Shown: piece by piece, positions 34,268 to 45,877 of the stretch
Numbering within the stretch: the stretch's first letter is position 1
How the letters are laid out: each line of letters opens with the position of its first letter
NCBI RefSeq assembly: GCF_008831285.2
Contig: NC_045140.1
Coordinates: 15,932,370 to 15,996,369, forward strand
Length of the DNA stretch: 64,000 bases
Direction of reading: 5' to 3'
Origin: Nymphaea colorata
Taxonomy: Eukaryota; Streptophyta; Magnoliopsida; Nymphaeales; Nymphaeaceae
The notes under the pieces: generated by a model
The model's database searches: none
What the model was told of the DNA's origin: nothing
Seen by the model: only the letters and a program-made list of their open reading frames with translations
Translations under genes and position numbers: made by a program

Positions 34268-35769
34268 GTAAGTCCTTCAGCTTATTTGCTTTCCCTAAAG
34301 ATGATTTTAAGTTTCTAACTAGTTTGATTAGATTGCTTTTATACATGTTTGCTCCTTTTACCTCGACCGTCATTCTATTGGTGCTTTGATACTTTTTGTG
34401 ATTGAATTGCCCCTGCTTGTTCTTTGCTAGAAGCTTATCTAGTTTATTATGCAGCCCGAAGCACAACCAATGAGTCCCTTTGTGTAGTTTGTGCAATTGC
34501 TTTGACATGTTACTCTTCATATAAATATGTTTTGAATATTGTTTTTTTTTTAATTTATTACCCTTCTTTATCACCCACACACTTGAGTTTTAGAATGCTG
34601 TTCTTATGGGAGTCTTGGTTGTTATTCTCTACACTTTATGGAAACATAAAACTATGTGAAGATTGTCTTATTTTCATTTTTTGGCAGTCTTAGAATTGCT
34701 GTATAGCTATGGCGAGGCATTTCTTTGTATGTATGCTTTGAAATTTTGAATTTGTGAGGTCCTCTCAAGGAAAAATTAAGATAAGTTTTTGAAGAAAACC
34801 TTTGTGATTGTGTTACTTGAGATGTTTAAAGTGTCTCATGCATGATATGAAAAAATATTATGAGCACATTCCCATAAGAAAATATTTAATGCAAGAATAT
34901 CCAAAGGATATAGCATCACTAAGCCTATGCAAGAACGATTCCATGGTTAATACCACTCTATGTATCGCGTTAATTTGATGGTCTCAGTGTCTAATTTGCA
35001 GACAAGTTTCCTTTAGTAGCAACCAAATGTTGTGAGTATCTGCAGGAACTTATAACCATGATGTAGTTATTTTGTGTTCGATTGGCATAAGTGAAGTGTC
35101 GGCATGTCTTATGTAATCATTGTTTATAAATGCATGCCTGATCTTGTATGCTGCTATGTTGCAATATTTCACATTTTGATGATACACCAAGGAATGAACA
35201 AAGTCAAAGAGAAAGGGAAGCATTTGTGCACGTGTAAACCACTTGGTTGGGTCTCATGAGGTAAATTTTCTTGTGCTATAAGTATCTGTTTTGATAAAAA
35301 ACAGTCATACTTGTAGATGTTTGATTCAACTTTTTTTTTTTTCTTGGTGATGCACACCTTTGTTCTAGGTTCTTTTTCCCTTATCAGCTATTTGATACTC
35401 TCTGTTGGAACTGAATTTTTGACTCAGATCTTCTTCACTATGATATATAAGAGAAAAGTATCTCTGCTTCAGATGGAATATGAGGAAAACTGCTCATTAA
35501 CGATTTTGACAAGGTAATTGGTTATCCTTATTATCCTTCATGTGATCTTAAAGTATGAGTTTGAAGAAGTTTTGACTCACTTTCTTGATGGGCTAATGAT
35601 AATGTCTCTTAAGATTATCTGTGAGCAATAAAATATTATTAGCTACTCCATCCATGGTTTGTTCACTCGTCCCTGTCTTGTGTCAATTTGTTGAAATTTT
35701 GTTGCTTGGTTTTCATCCTACACATTTGAATCTGTAGGCTTGTATAGTTTTCCCATTATTGCATGGTTC
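34268..35769. other. AT-rich DNA downstream of MOB1 remnant
   Basis: No recognisable exon, including the expected last MOB1 exon (E-F-G-L-I-D-K motif). Contains T-rich runs and a poly-T at 35331-35341. Confidence 0.4.
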
Positions 35770-36720
35770 AATGATGCATTGGACTAAGGAAGAACGTGGG
35801 CAAGATGATGAAGATTTTGTGACTTCCTTTGGAGAATGGGATAAAAATAACTCCAAGATGAAGTTGGTTGCTTCGAGTTATGAATCCAAATATAGCTTTA
35901 AGTATAGTTAAATTTCAAAATGCTAAAGGCACTTGGGATTATCTAAGATTAATGTGTGTTCAGTCAAATTGGACAAGACGATACCAACTAGCTCAAGATT
36001 TGAGAGGTTTTAGGCAAGGAAATGAATATATCCAATCCTTATCTGAGATGCACAAGATGTAACGACTAAGGAGTGTCGTGAGTGTAAAAAAGATGGAAAT
36101 CAAAACAAGGGACCAAAAATATGTCACAACATTTTTTATGGCCTTAAGATCTGAATTTTGAGAGTATAAGAAGTAAATCCTTTGTCTCCAAAAGCTTGTG
36201 TTCTTTAGTTCAAATTGTTTGAGAACTTATGGAAGAAAGACACTAAGAATAAGTCATTCGGAGAAAGAGTGTCGAAGACTCTGTTCTTGCAGTGTCTAAA
36301 TCATTTGGTAGAAAATGAGGTAGTGGGAAATGATCTGAAAGGGGAAGGGATGAACAATGTTCGGTGCAACTATTGTAATTAAAGAACTGTGACGCATGAA
36401 ATTCAATTGTTTAGTGCTAAAAAAAAAAAAAGGAATGTAAGTTGCTAGCTCTTATGGGGATGAAAAAGAGATGGAAGACATTTAACATGAGTGCAAGTAA
36501 AAGAAATCTCCTCAACTGGAGACAAGGATCGTCAATTTGGTGCTAACATCCTTTAAAACATTCAAAGCTTTTTGGTCATAATGCTTTGGTAGCTTCCACC
36601 TTCTCGAGGTGCCTCTTGTCATGTGACTGCAAATAAGACTTTCTTAAGTAGTTGATATTCTTGTTTTGGATTTTTGAAACCGCAAATTGTTCTTCTATGT
36701 CCATAACGAAATATGGTTAG
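35770..36720 (+). mobile_element. Ty1/copia retrotransposon gag-protease remnant
   Basis: In + strand order: W-D-K-N-N-S-K-M, then in the frame at 35868 M-N-P-N-I-A-L-S-I-V-K-F, A-K-G-T-W-D-Y-L, Y-Q-L-A-Q-D-L-R-G-F-R-Q-G. This is the Retrotran_gag_2/UBN2 pattern of copia gag. A zinc-knuckle relic C-N-Y-C-N follows at about 36365, and near 36609 G-A-S-C-H-V-T-A-N-K-T-F-L, which is the copia protease active-site region with the Asp-Ser lost. Several stops and frameshifts interrupt it. Integrase, reverse transcriptase and LTRs were not found, so it is a 5'-part relic. Confidence 0.68.
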
Positions 36721-37959
36721 ATTACTTCCAACTCTTGCAATTTTTGATGTGTTCCGCAAAGCCTCATATTTCTTGAAAATTATGACTATTCATGTTTTTT
36801 ATAAAGTGCGTATAAACTTGTTAAAATATTTCGTTGTTTTTGACCTTTTATGAACTTCACATTCTTTGAACTTCCACAAAATTTAACATCTGAATTTTCA
36901 ATGAAGTAAAATTTTAAAGTCTTAAAAATTTCACAAACAGATTGCGCGTTTCTCAAAAATTTCTAATTACTTGATTCATGCGACTTGAGCCCACGGTTAC
37001 TTGATTCCTTAACATCTGTTTGTTTGTTCATTTGTGGCATCGGATTGAAGGAGCTGCGTGAAACAAGTCTTTCCCTCAGTACTTTATATACATACATGTG
37101 CGTCTTCCCGGTGCATATTAAGCTAAGTAAATTTAAGTCAGACCTTTATGTTAAGCTAAAATAAATATTTTAATTGTGAATCTTAAGTTCGAGTTGGGAT
37201 CCTTAATTTGATGATCGCCAACTTTACTATAAATCTTTCACCCTATTTAGTAAACATATATCATGTTAAATCCACATCAAATCTATGGATTCCAAATATG
37301 AAGTGACTACATGCCGGAAGATGATAAACAATTTGGGGCCCCAAATCATATTTGTACCATTTCCCATCCATTTGCAACTCATACTCTTCACCATAACTGA
37401 TTTATCGTGTGTTCATATATTTGGATATAGTTTCAGATGCATGTCATATTCAAATCTAAATTTTAAATTTGAAAGATAAATCCGATTTTTAAATTTATGT
37501 CCAAATTTGAATTCAATATTTAAATACCAAAATTTGATGTTGGAAATGCATGGAGGTCCAATAATATAAGATATCTATTTACAACTTTTAATTTTATAAC
37601 CGAATTTGAATCCAATTTTTAAATACAGAATTGAATCCGAAGCATATTATTATACATTAAAATCGATGTTGAAAGTGTATGGAGATCCACTGTAAGATAT
37701 TTATTTAAAACAAATTCAAATTTAAACATGGAATCCAAATGTGACCTATATTTATTTAAATTGACTGTGCATCCAAACCCAATAGGATGTCTACTCTTAA
37801 ATTTGAATCCAATCAAATATCTTAATTGACCATTATTTTTTTTTTCTGCATCTAACTTTTTTGAAGCAATTCTCTTATCCGAATATACTAATCCATTGAT
37901 ATCTTCACTTGCCTATCCAAAGTAGTTTTTTGAGGAAAACAGGTTCTTTACGATGATGG
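36721..37959. other. AT-rich repeats of the gaatccaatttt type
   Basis: Around 37530-37800 an imperfect tandem pair of about 130 bp is visible (ttgatgttggaaatgcatgg and tcgatgttgaaagtgtatgg followed by similar text). Similar vocabulary occurs near 9.8-10.2 kb. Probably old repeat-derived DNA; no gene. Confidence 0.45.
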
Positions 37960-38035
37960 CATGAACCAGTTCTTTTCTTTAATGTTTTCCTCCGAGCCAG
38001 TTCCATCATTTACCCGCGCAACATCAGACATTTCT

Positions 38036-38037
<2 letters not shown>

Positions 38038-38082
<45 letters not shown>
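38038..38082. repeat. (GA)n microsatellite
   Basis: About 22 GA units, preceded by text resembling that before the GA run at 32936. Confidence 0.9.
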
Positions 38083-38083
<1 letters not shown>

Positions 38084-38499
38084 ATTAGGAAGAGGGGAAA
38101 GAGAGAGCGATCACACCGCAAGGGCGGAGCGAAGCCAATTTCTTTTTGAATATTTTCAATTCATAAATTTGTTTATATTAAATTGTCTTGTTATTTTTTT
38201 ATTAAGAAATGCCATCTTATTTTTGCAACTGATATTTTACTTAAAAATTATACATGTTAAATAACTGGTAATTTTTAGAGTTTATCTTCCTGTTCACCCT
38301 CCTTCGATTCATTTGCAGTTTTATGTTATATAGATAAAAGGAATGCAAATTACGTATGCCATTTATCAATTTGATGGCCGGTGCATTATTTTGGTGAACT
38401 TTTATGTGTCATTTCGTGTGCCATAGTTGATTCTAAATTTATGTGCAACTTTGGAAAAGAAAAATGTGAGACCCATCGATGAAATCTCAAAGTTTTGCC

Positions 38500-38852
38500 C
38501 TATGTCACCAGAGGAGTGCAGACCAGAGGAGTGCAGGGTGCAGGTGTCATTCCAAAAAATTTAGGTGCGGTGAGGGTATTTTATTATTATTATTATTTTC
38601 AATTTATTATATATATAAGCATGTATATATTATTATTACAATTTAGCTATTTATGTATATAACATACTTGAATAATTGTATTAATTATATTGTATAGGAA
38701 AATATCATAACAACATATATTATATAAGTAATTTAGTAATATAACATTCTAATTGGGCTCAGGTGTAAGTCGGAGTTGCACCCATGTCCGGTGCGCACCT
38801 GACTCGATGCAACTCGAGTACGGCAGTAAAATAGAAGAGTCCAATGACTTAG
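38500..38852. mobile_element. hAT-like MITE, second family, copy 2 (353 bp, inverted)
   Basis: Reverse-complement relative of the element at 24653-24970. It has a perfect 8-bp duplication gttttgcc (38492-38499 and 38853-38860), left end ctatgtcacc, and right end ctaagtcatt when reversed. The AT-rich interior is expanded with (tta)n. An 11-bp doublet (cagaggagtgc) near the left end is a private feature. Non-coding and non-autonomous. Confidence 0.88.
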
Positions 38853-39384
38853 GTTTTGCCTCACATTTGTGCTTTTAAAATATTCATTTTTTGATTGATA
38901 ATATTTTTCTATTGCGAATAACAAATTCTTACCTTACATTTGCTCTTTTAAGAAATTCTGCTTTTGGGTTTGTTTCTGCCTTGGACTATGGTTGTTCGGA
39001 CCTGAGCTCCGTCCCTTTCCCTACCAATTTCATTTCAAAAGTTATTTAGGTCAAAAAAGTTTTTTTCTTTTCAGTATGCTCGGATTTCTCAGCAGACCAA
39101 ATGTGTGCGTCGTTACTGGTGGATAACTCAATAAAAAGGTGACCTGACACCTTTGCAATTGGTATGCAACCTTTCCTCTATGAAGGCGAGACAGAATCCA
39201 GGTTCTTGTAGAAATGTATTTACTAAGACAATAATTTACAATCCTGAGATAAAACCTAAGGGTTTAGGAGACAATTTTCATTTGGGTCTTCATTTTAAAT
39301 GGCTGAGGCATCAAGTTTCTGTAACATAAAAGAGTTGAAGCACAAGCACACTGTGGTAAAATCCCGAGGCATTAAAAGTAAGCC

Positions 39385-39532
39385 TTATATTTTAAAGAGA
39401 CAAGACAAGAGGTTATATTTTAAAGAGACAAGACAAGAGGTTAAGTAAAAGTTTCGGCTCTCCGCCAAGTAGTTATATCTTAAGGAAACAAGACAAGAGG
39501 TTAAGTAAAAGTTTCGGCTCTTCGCCAAGTAG
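39385..39532. repeat. 60-bp tandem repeat, about 2.5 units
   Basis: A half unit (39385-39412) and two full 60-bp units (39413-39472, 39473-39532) share gacaagacaagaggttaagt and tttcggctctccgccaagta. A diverged related passage occurs at about 57389-57470 (aagtaggccttata, cgatgggtcttac), suggesting both derive from one dispersed, possibly LTR-like, repeat. Confidence 0.8.
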
Positions 39533-40169
39533 TGGGTCTTCTTTGTCACCAGGAAATAAATTGAGAAGCGAGCCAATTGTTTTACACCATAGCCATGAAG
39601 ACGTAATTAGGATCTCGTTTTGGTAGCAGATGGTTGGTGCGTGATGCGGCCAATAATTCTTCAATCTTCAATTTTCTTTTGTCTCTAATGGCAGGAGAAT
39701 TGATTGAGTAGGTACGTGAGGCTTTGCCAAATCAAAGATTCTCTTTTGTGTCATGCCTTATTACGATTCTTTCTCTATCATGTGTTTACTCGAATATATA
39801 TAGTGGATATTATTTAGTGTGATTACTTTGCGTTATTAATTTTTGGAAATTTGACCAACTGGGTGCTATATATTCCACATGATTAAATGGGTGTTCCACT
39901 TAACTAAAACACGTCAGTACTAGGCACTTGAGAGATTTTGAAAAATCACTACATATTTTTTTGAAAGAATAAAAGAATTGTCGATCTCATGTTGCAAGAC
40001 TCGTGAGTTATAATTTAAGGACATGCAAGAATAAATATTAAATTCTTCATAGTATTAGGTGATATTAGTAGAAACCAATACATGTATGCATCTATATGTC
40101 TATTACCTCTGTACTAATTCAGGTTTCCTATAATGACAAACAATCAAGCTTTGACGGATCTTATATGTA

Positions 40170-40176
<7 letters not shown>

Positions 40177-40213
<37 letters not shown>
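40177..40213. repeat. (TG)n(TA)n microsatellite
   Basis: Short TG run then about 18 TA units in AT-rich intergenic DNA (38861-40938) where no gene was recognised. Confidence 0.85.
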
Positions 40214-40215
<2 letters not shown>

Positions 40216-40938
40216 AATCTCATTGTATAGAAATACATAATATCTTCCAGACCAAATTAATCTCCCCATACGGGTTCTTTTGAGCCATATTTTCTTGAAT
40301 CTGGGATATGGTACAAGCCCCATCTACAAAGTTCATATACAAGTGGCCCTAATATCTAAATCGCTTCAGATTTTGGTTAATTCTCACCTATCGAGCATGC
40401 ATGCGATGTCTATTGTTTATTCAATAAGAATTAATTCTTCAATAATTGAAACGCCGGAAGTATGCAAACTTCTGAAAAACTAACTACCAATAAATGCTAA
40501 ATTCATGACCTGCTTTTACAGCCGAATAAAACATCCTATAATCCGAAAAGGGCCATCAACGAACAACATAGCTCACACTTGCGCAATCAAAATTTAAGCC
40601 AAACAACTTCAAACGTTAAAATTCAAAGGACATCTGTGAATCAGCTTCTACACAGTTTCCTTCAAATTTTCCAATGATACAATTTTGATGCGTCCCACAA
40701 ACAGCTAACGAGCATGTGCTTGTACATGTAGAGGACTGGAACGCGGCCGATTGGGAGAGGAGAAGGTTGGTGTTGGTAGGTGCTCTGTCTTTTTGGTGTC
40801 AAAAGACAGGTCACGTTCTTAGGTGAAGATGGTAGGTGTTCTGTTGTATGGCTGTTGTTGATACTAACATTTTTCTATATAAGAATATACATACAAATCT
40901 TTTTTGGAAAAAACATATCGAAATTTTGGTGGCATAGT

Positions 40939-40982
40939 AAAACACGCTTAAGTTTGAATTTCGTTAAACGTAAGCGTGTTTT
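40939..40982. repeat. Perfect 12-bp inverted repeat with 20-bp loop
   Basis: AAAACACGCTTA at 40939-40950 pairs exactly with TAAGCGTGTTTT at 40971-40982. It lies about 1.1 kb upstream of the GH43 start codon. It could be a tiny fold-back element or chance; no target duplication is obvious. Confidence 0.55.
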
Positions 40983-41439
40983 TTTAAATTATATGACCAA
41001 AGCTTGTCCTAAGCAATGCTGTCGGTGAAATCTTCGGTGTAAATTGCAGGGCCTAATAATTGTGCTCCGATTAAGCGGAGAGTTGCCGTCACTGTGCAGA
41101 GAACCAAACAGCGAGAAGACAACGCATATATGCCCTGTTGGCTCTTACCCTTGTTGGAAATGAGACTCTTCTTTTCTGGTAATGCATGCTTAAGATGCTT
41201 CTGATCTAGAATTCTCGTTCTGTTTATGGCGTTGAACTTAACGAGAGAGAGAGAGTTTTAACGCAGACCGAGGGCGCTTTGGATTCTCTGGAGACGCCAA
41301 CAGGCCATCCGATAACCAACCGGCAAGGGGGTTGGGAGATCGAGTCATCCCCTCAAGTTGCAGCAGCAAGCTAGCTTCAAACAAGAAAGGGCCCTCCCTC
41401 CGCTCCCATTTGGGATCTGTGAATATCGATTCCTGTCAT

Positions 41440-42036
41440 TGAATCGGCTACTGCTGCAGGAAATCTCACTCTGATTCCTTGTTCCTTTCTTCTCCCCCTT
41501 TTCACCAATGGTGGAAAGAGCAGCGGCTACCATCCCCGCAAATACTTCTCGCATTGCTAGGTTCCTTTCGGGCAAGTCTCCTCTCCCTTTATGCCACCGT
41601 CCTCGTTACTTGTCCTTTTTTTAGGTTGTTAGGTTTGATCCAATTTGTTGATCTTCTTCATGAATTTGTTTTCTCCTGAAGTGGCTGTCCCTTTTCTTCA
41701 AGTATTTCTTTGAATGGTGATGGCTAAATTGACAGTCGGGGTTGCAACTTTGAAAATTAATGTCCCTTTCCCTTTTGAGACTCTGCTTATTATTTCTTGT
41801 TAAGGTCATCTTGCATGAGAATTCTTGACTTTAACCCTCTTGTCATTGGTATGCGCTTCTGGTCGGTGTTGATCCTGTCTGATTGCTTGTTTTGTATTTG
41901 CCTTTTGGGGTTTATGCAATTGATAGAGTGAGAAACGACTGGTACATGAATCTTGTTTTTGGACTGGATCTGTAGATGTCGCCATTTCTTTCCAGTGCAG
42001 CTTAGTTCTGGAGATAAAAGAAAAAGTTGGGAGAAT
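41440..42036 (+). promoter_or_regulatory. GH43 5' leader, probably containing an intron
   Basis: T-rich sequence from about 41560 to 42000 ends in tttccagtgcag, a good acceptor 37 bp before the ATG. A plausible donor is ttgctaggttcc near 41560. In-frame sense codons upstream of the ATG carry no Met, so translation is assumed to begin at 42037. No convincing TATA box was identified. Confidence 0.35.
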
Positions 42037-45000
42037 ATGAAGATGACGAGGAACAAAAACAGGAAATCAAATTATTTGCATTGCAATGCAGGAAACAGAT
42101 GCCCAGTGTCTGTTATTGTGTGGAGCTTGGTCGGGCTTGTTCTTTTGGTCCATTTCTATTCCGTACTTCACCAGAGGGGTTGGAGAGGAGAGGTTCAGGT
42201 TCGTCCCAATCTTGTTTTGGCGAATAGGGAGCTTGAGCAGATAGAGGAGGAGGCATTCCAGTTCCCTTCAAGAAACAGACGGCAGGCACGTCCGGGAAAG
42301 CAGAGAGCTAGGCGGATTTCTGTCATAGATGAGTTTCTTGATAAGGCGTCAAAAACAAGGTACACGTTCTTTCCGGACCGATCCACTGCTATAAATCCAT
42401 TGACGGCACCAGCTAAGGATAGGCTGTATTTTTCTCCGGCCAAAATATGGCTGGACACTGATGGTAAACCAATTCAAGCACATGGAGGAGGAATTTTATA
42501 CATCGAGAGCTCTGGAACGTTCTATTGGTATGGAGAAAATAAGGATGGTGTTACCTACCATGCCCACAGAAAAGGAGCTGCTCGGGTTAGTTCGAGTTAT
42601 GAACTTTGTAGTTCATAGATTATTGTTTAAGAAATTCTAAATTTACTTTATTATTGCAAGCACATGCATATGACTACGTTCAAATTCTTTTGTATCTTTG
42701 TATTTCTTCATATTTCCTTTGCTATATCTGTATGGTAGTGATTATCGGGCACTGTAGACATGATTTTCCTTCTGTTCAGAATATCACTACAGTACTTGCC
42801 TTAGTAATTGTTTTTCATGTAATTTAGATTCCATTATTTAATCTGAATTTTCCTTGTATAACTGTGTGACCTCCTTCCATTCTTTCTGAACCCCAAACTA
42901 CTGAATTATGTTATTTTATATGGGGGTACTAATATTACAAGCTATCGTTGTTTCTACTTGGCCACTTTTCATGCTGGTACATGATTATGTGGATACGTGC
43001 TGCAGTAGGGTTATGGGCATGGAGGGCAGAGATGTTTTCCTGAGACTGCCAATATACATGCTAATTGTTTTATGGATCATCAAGTGCTATTTTTCCTGTA
43101 CAATTGTGTATAAGCATCATCTTAATGAACTAAATCAGTTAGCTGATTCCTTATTGTACATTTTGAACTTTCCTCCATTTACCGCATTCTGTTTCTTGCT
43201 TTCCTTTTCATAAACAAAGGCTACTTTATCTATTTATAGGTAATTTCTTTTAATTTATTGAGAATTGGGACACAGATTTTGTCAACGATTATGACCTCCT
43301 ACTAATGACCAGCTACTATTTGGATACTATAAAATGAGTTGCTATACATAATTTATTCAGATTAGTTGGACTCATGGCTGAGTTGGTAGGCGATGCTGCG
43401 TTAGCTTATATACTTATCATCTTACAGACTGCATATCTGTGGTTGTGATCAGCCTCAATTTTGTCTATATGACAGCGTTTCATCAATAACTATCTGCACA
43501 GTTCTCTCATTTTTAGGAGGAAACTATTTTCACAGTTCATCTTATTGTGGTTACCTACAGTTCATTAATTCTTTGAATGGTTCTTTCTCTTTCCTTATCA
43601 GTTTCTTCTAGCATCTTTCTTGGTATTTCAGACATCCCCTGATCTCATCTAGATTGGATATTATGAAATGGAAGGTTGGTTGTTTATGTTACTGTTCCTA
43701 GATGTGTGTTAGATGGTGGGTACTTGGAGCAAGATCACAATCCTAGTTCCATTGCAGGTAGGGGACTAGGGAGTAAGTGGTTTGTAGTTGTACAACTTGG
43801 CTTCAGATGCTACATTAGAAGAAGTTTTCTTTCTCCTTTTTAATTCTTGTTTTGTGTATAATTTTAGTTAATATGCATGCTCAGACTAGTCCTATTGCAG
43901 GAACGTCTCACTCATGTGTTAAATATTGTGCAAGTCTACGGTTCCATGTGCCATATTTGCCTGTTAAGCTGACTAATTAACTTCATGCCAACAACTTGCA
44001 TGGTAACCTCTCATTGTTAAAGAGTGCTACAATTGTGTCCTATTTCCACCTCATCAGCTTCCAAATGTCCTGACTTGATTGAGGTGTCTTACCTTCAGTT
44101 CCTGATCTGAATCCTGGTTGGGAATATGCAGAAAAAGGAAGTATCACAGACGTGTACGTTATAGCCACTGTCCGTCCTCTAGAATGTATAATTTTTATTT
44201 CCATATTCTTATTTGTATGACGTTACTGGGAGTACGTTATATAGGTATTCTGTACTTTTGTATAAATTTTGAGTTGCTTCTATTGGAATTTGTGCATACA
44301 GTTTCAGCTATCTTAAGCTTTTCAGATATTCTTACAGATTCCGACTGCATTGTTATGGGAACAGTATTGGCTGTACCTTTAAAATCTTAGTTATTGTTAA
44401 ATTTAACTGAGTTGGGCTAGTACCGACAATCTCTTACCACTAAATTATGTTTTATTACCTCAGGTTGACATCATTGGAGTGAGCTGCTATTCTTCCAAGG
44501 ACTTGTGGACTTGGAAAAATGAAGGAATCGTACTGCATGGTGAGGAAAAGAATGTTAGTCATGACCTGTACAAGAGTAATGTTCTTGAGAGGCCAAAGGT
44601 AATTTACAACAGTAAATCGAACAAGTATGTTATGTGGATGCATATTGACAATGGAAACTATACCAAAGCTGCTGTTGGGGTAGCCATAAGTGATTCACCT
44701 ACTGGACCTTTCAAGTATCTCTACAGCAAACGGCCTCATGGTTTTGATAGTCGGGATATGACAATTTTCAAAGATGATGATGAAAAAGCCTACATTATCT
44801 ACTCATCGCAGGACAACAGTGAACTTCATGTTGGCCCACTTACGGATGATTACCTCGATGTTACAAGGGTAATGAGAAGGATTTTAGTTGGGCAACATAG
44901 AGAAGCACCAGCTTTGTTCAAGCATCGGGGTACATATTACATGATAACATCAGGTTGCACAGGTTGGGCACCTAATGAAGCACTAGCTCATGCAGCTGAG

Positions 45001-45877
45001 TCGGTTATGGGTCCATGGGAAACGCTGGGAAATCCTTGTATAGGTGGCAATCACATATTTCGGACAACAACCTTCTTCTCACAGAGTACCTTTGTGTTAT
45101 CTTTGCCAGGATTATCTGGTTCTTTCATATTTATGGCTGACAGATGGAATCCTGCTGAGCTTAGGGATTCAAGGTACGTCTGGTTGCCTTTGACTGTTGG
45201 TGGAGCTGCTGATCAACCACTGGAGTACAGTTTTGGTTTCCCCCTGTGGTCCAGAATCTCAATCTATTGGCACAGGAAATGGAAGCTTCCTGATGGATGG
45301 AAGGTATCTCACTGAGGCCAACTTACTTGACCCTATAGCAGGTCCATTGCTATTCGTGCGTCATCTTTGCCTTCTTAATATCTTGATGCCAGACTTTTTC
45401 CTTCCTAACATTTTCAAAACATTCTCATGAGCAATGGGTCTTCTGTTTGGACATTATGAGGAACTGCATAATTGTTTTCTGCTACATATTAGCACCAAAT
45501 TCACTCAGGATTTTTGCATGTATGCTACACGAGATTTCTTTTCTGAGTTAATAATATGATACTCTTCTATAACTTTGATAATGCATACCGCTTACGTATG
45601 AATGTTCCAGTTTAGTCACTCCTGTAACCATGTTCACCAGGTAGTTCATGTAATGCTACAATATTCCTGCAGCATGACTTCCAAATCTCTTGTGCTTATT
45701 CCTTCGTTGATACAACATTCATTACACTTAAGTTGAATAGGATAGCGCATTGCTTTTCCCCTTCTATCACAGTTTTCCATGGAAGTGTTCCTGATCATTT
45801 TTATCCTTTGTCTTCATAGTATGACACACAGAAACTAATATGCTCTTGTTTTGCAGGTTAGACAGCTCCATGACTAA
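42037..45877 (+). CDS. GH43 exo-beta-1,3-galactosidase-like Golgi protein
   Basis: Exon 1 is 42037-42585 (donor gttagt). Exon 2 starts at 44464 (acceptor acctcag). Reading through gives a stop at 45313-45315 and 466 residues. Using donor gtatct at 45304 and acceptor ttttgcag at 45856 gives V-R-Q-L-H-D and a stop at 45875, 469 residues. Residues 24-42 are a single hydrophobic anchor after a basic N-terminus (type II, Golgi-like). The five-bladed propeller module runs from about 130 to the end, with W-L-D-T-D-G, A-H-G-G-G, Y-W-Y-G-E, R-P-K-V-I-Y-N, D-S-R-D-M-T-I-F-K-D-D-D, H-R-E-A-P (Glu about 330, the GH43 acid position) and S-G-C-T-G-W-A-P-N. This matches Arabidopsis GH43A/GH43B, which trim beta-1,3-galactan of arabinogalactan proteins. 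The start is the first ATG matching family length; a spliced 5' leader with acceptor at 42000 is likely. Confidence 0.93.

Noticed and set aside
40939..40982. Reading the 12-bp hairpin plus T run as a terminator
   Set aside because: Rho-independent-type terminators are not expected in plant nuclear DNA, and no gene ends here.
41953..42036. Upstream extension of the GH43 reading frame to 41953
   Set aside because: It has no ATG, and the sequence contains a likely splice acceptor at 42000; the family starts with a short basic segment before the membrane anchor, as from 42037.
42586..44463. Small ORFs between the GH43 exons
   Set aside because: The interval has intron composition, a good donor and acceptor, and the protein family is continuous across it.
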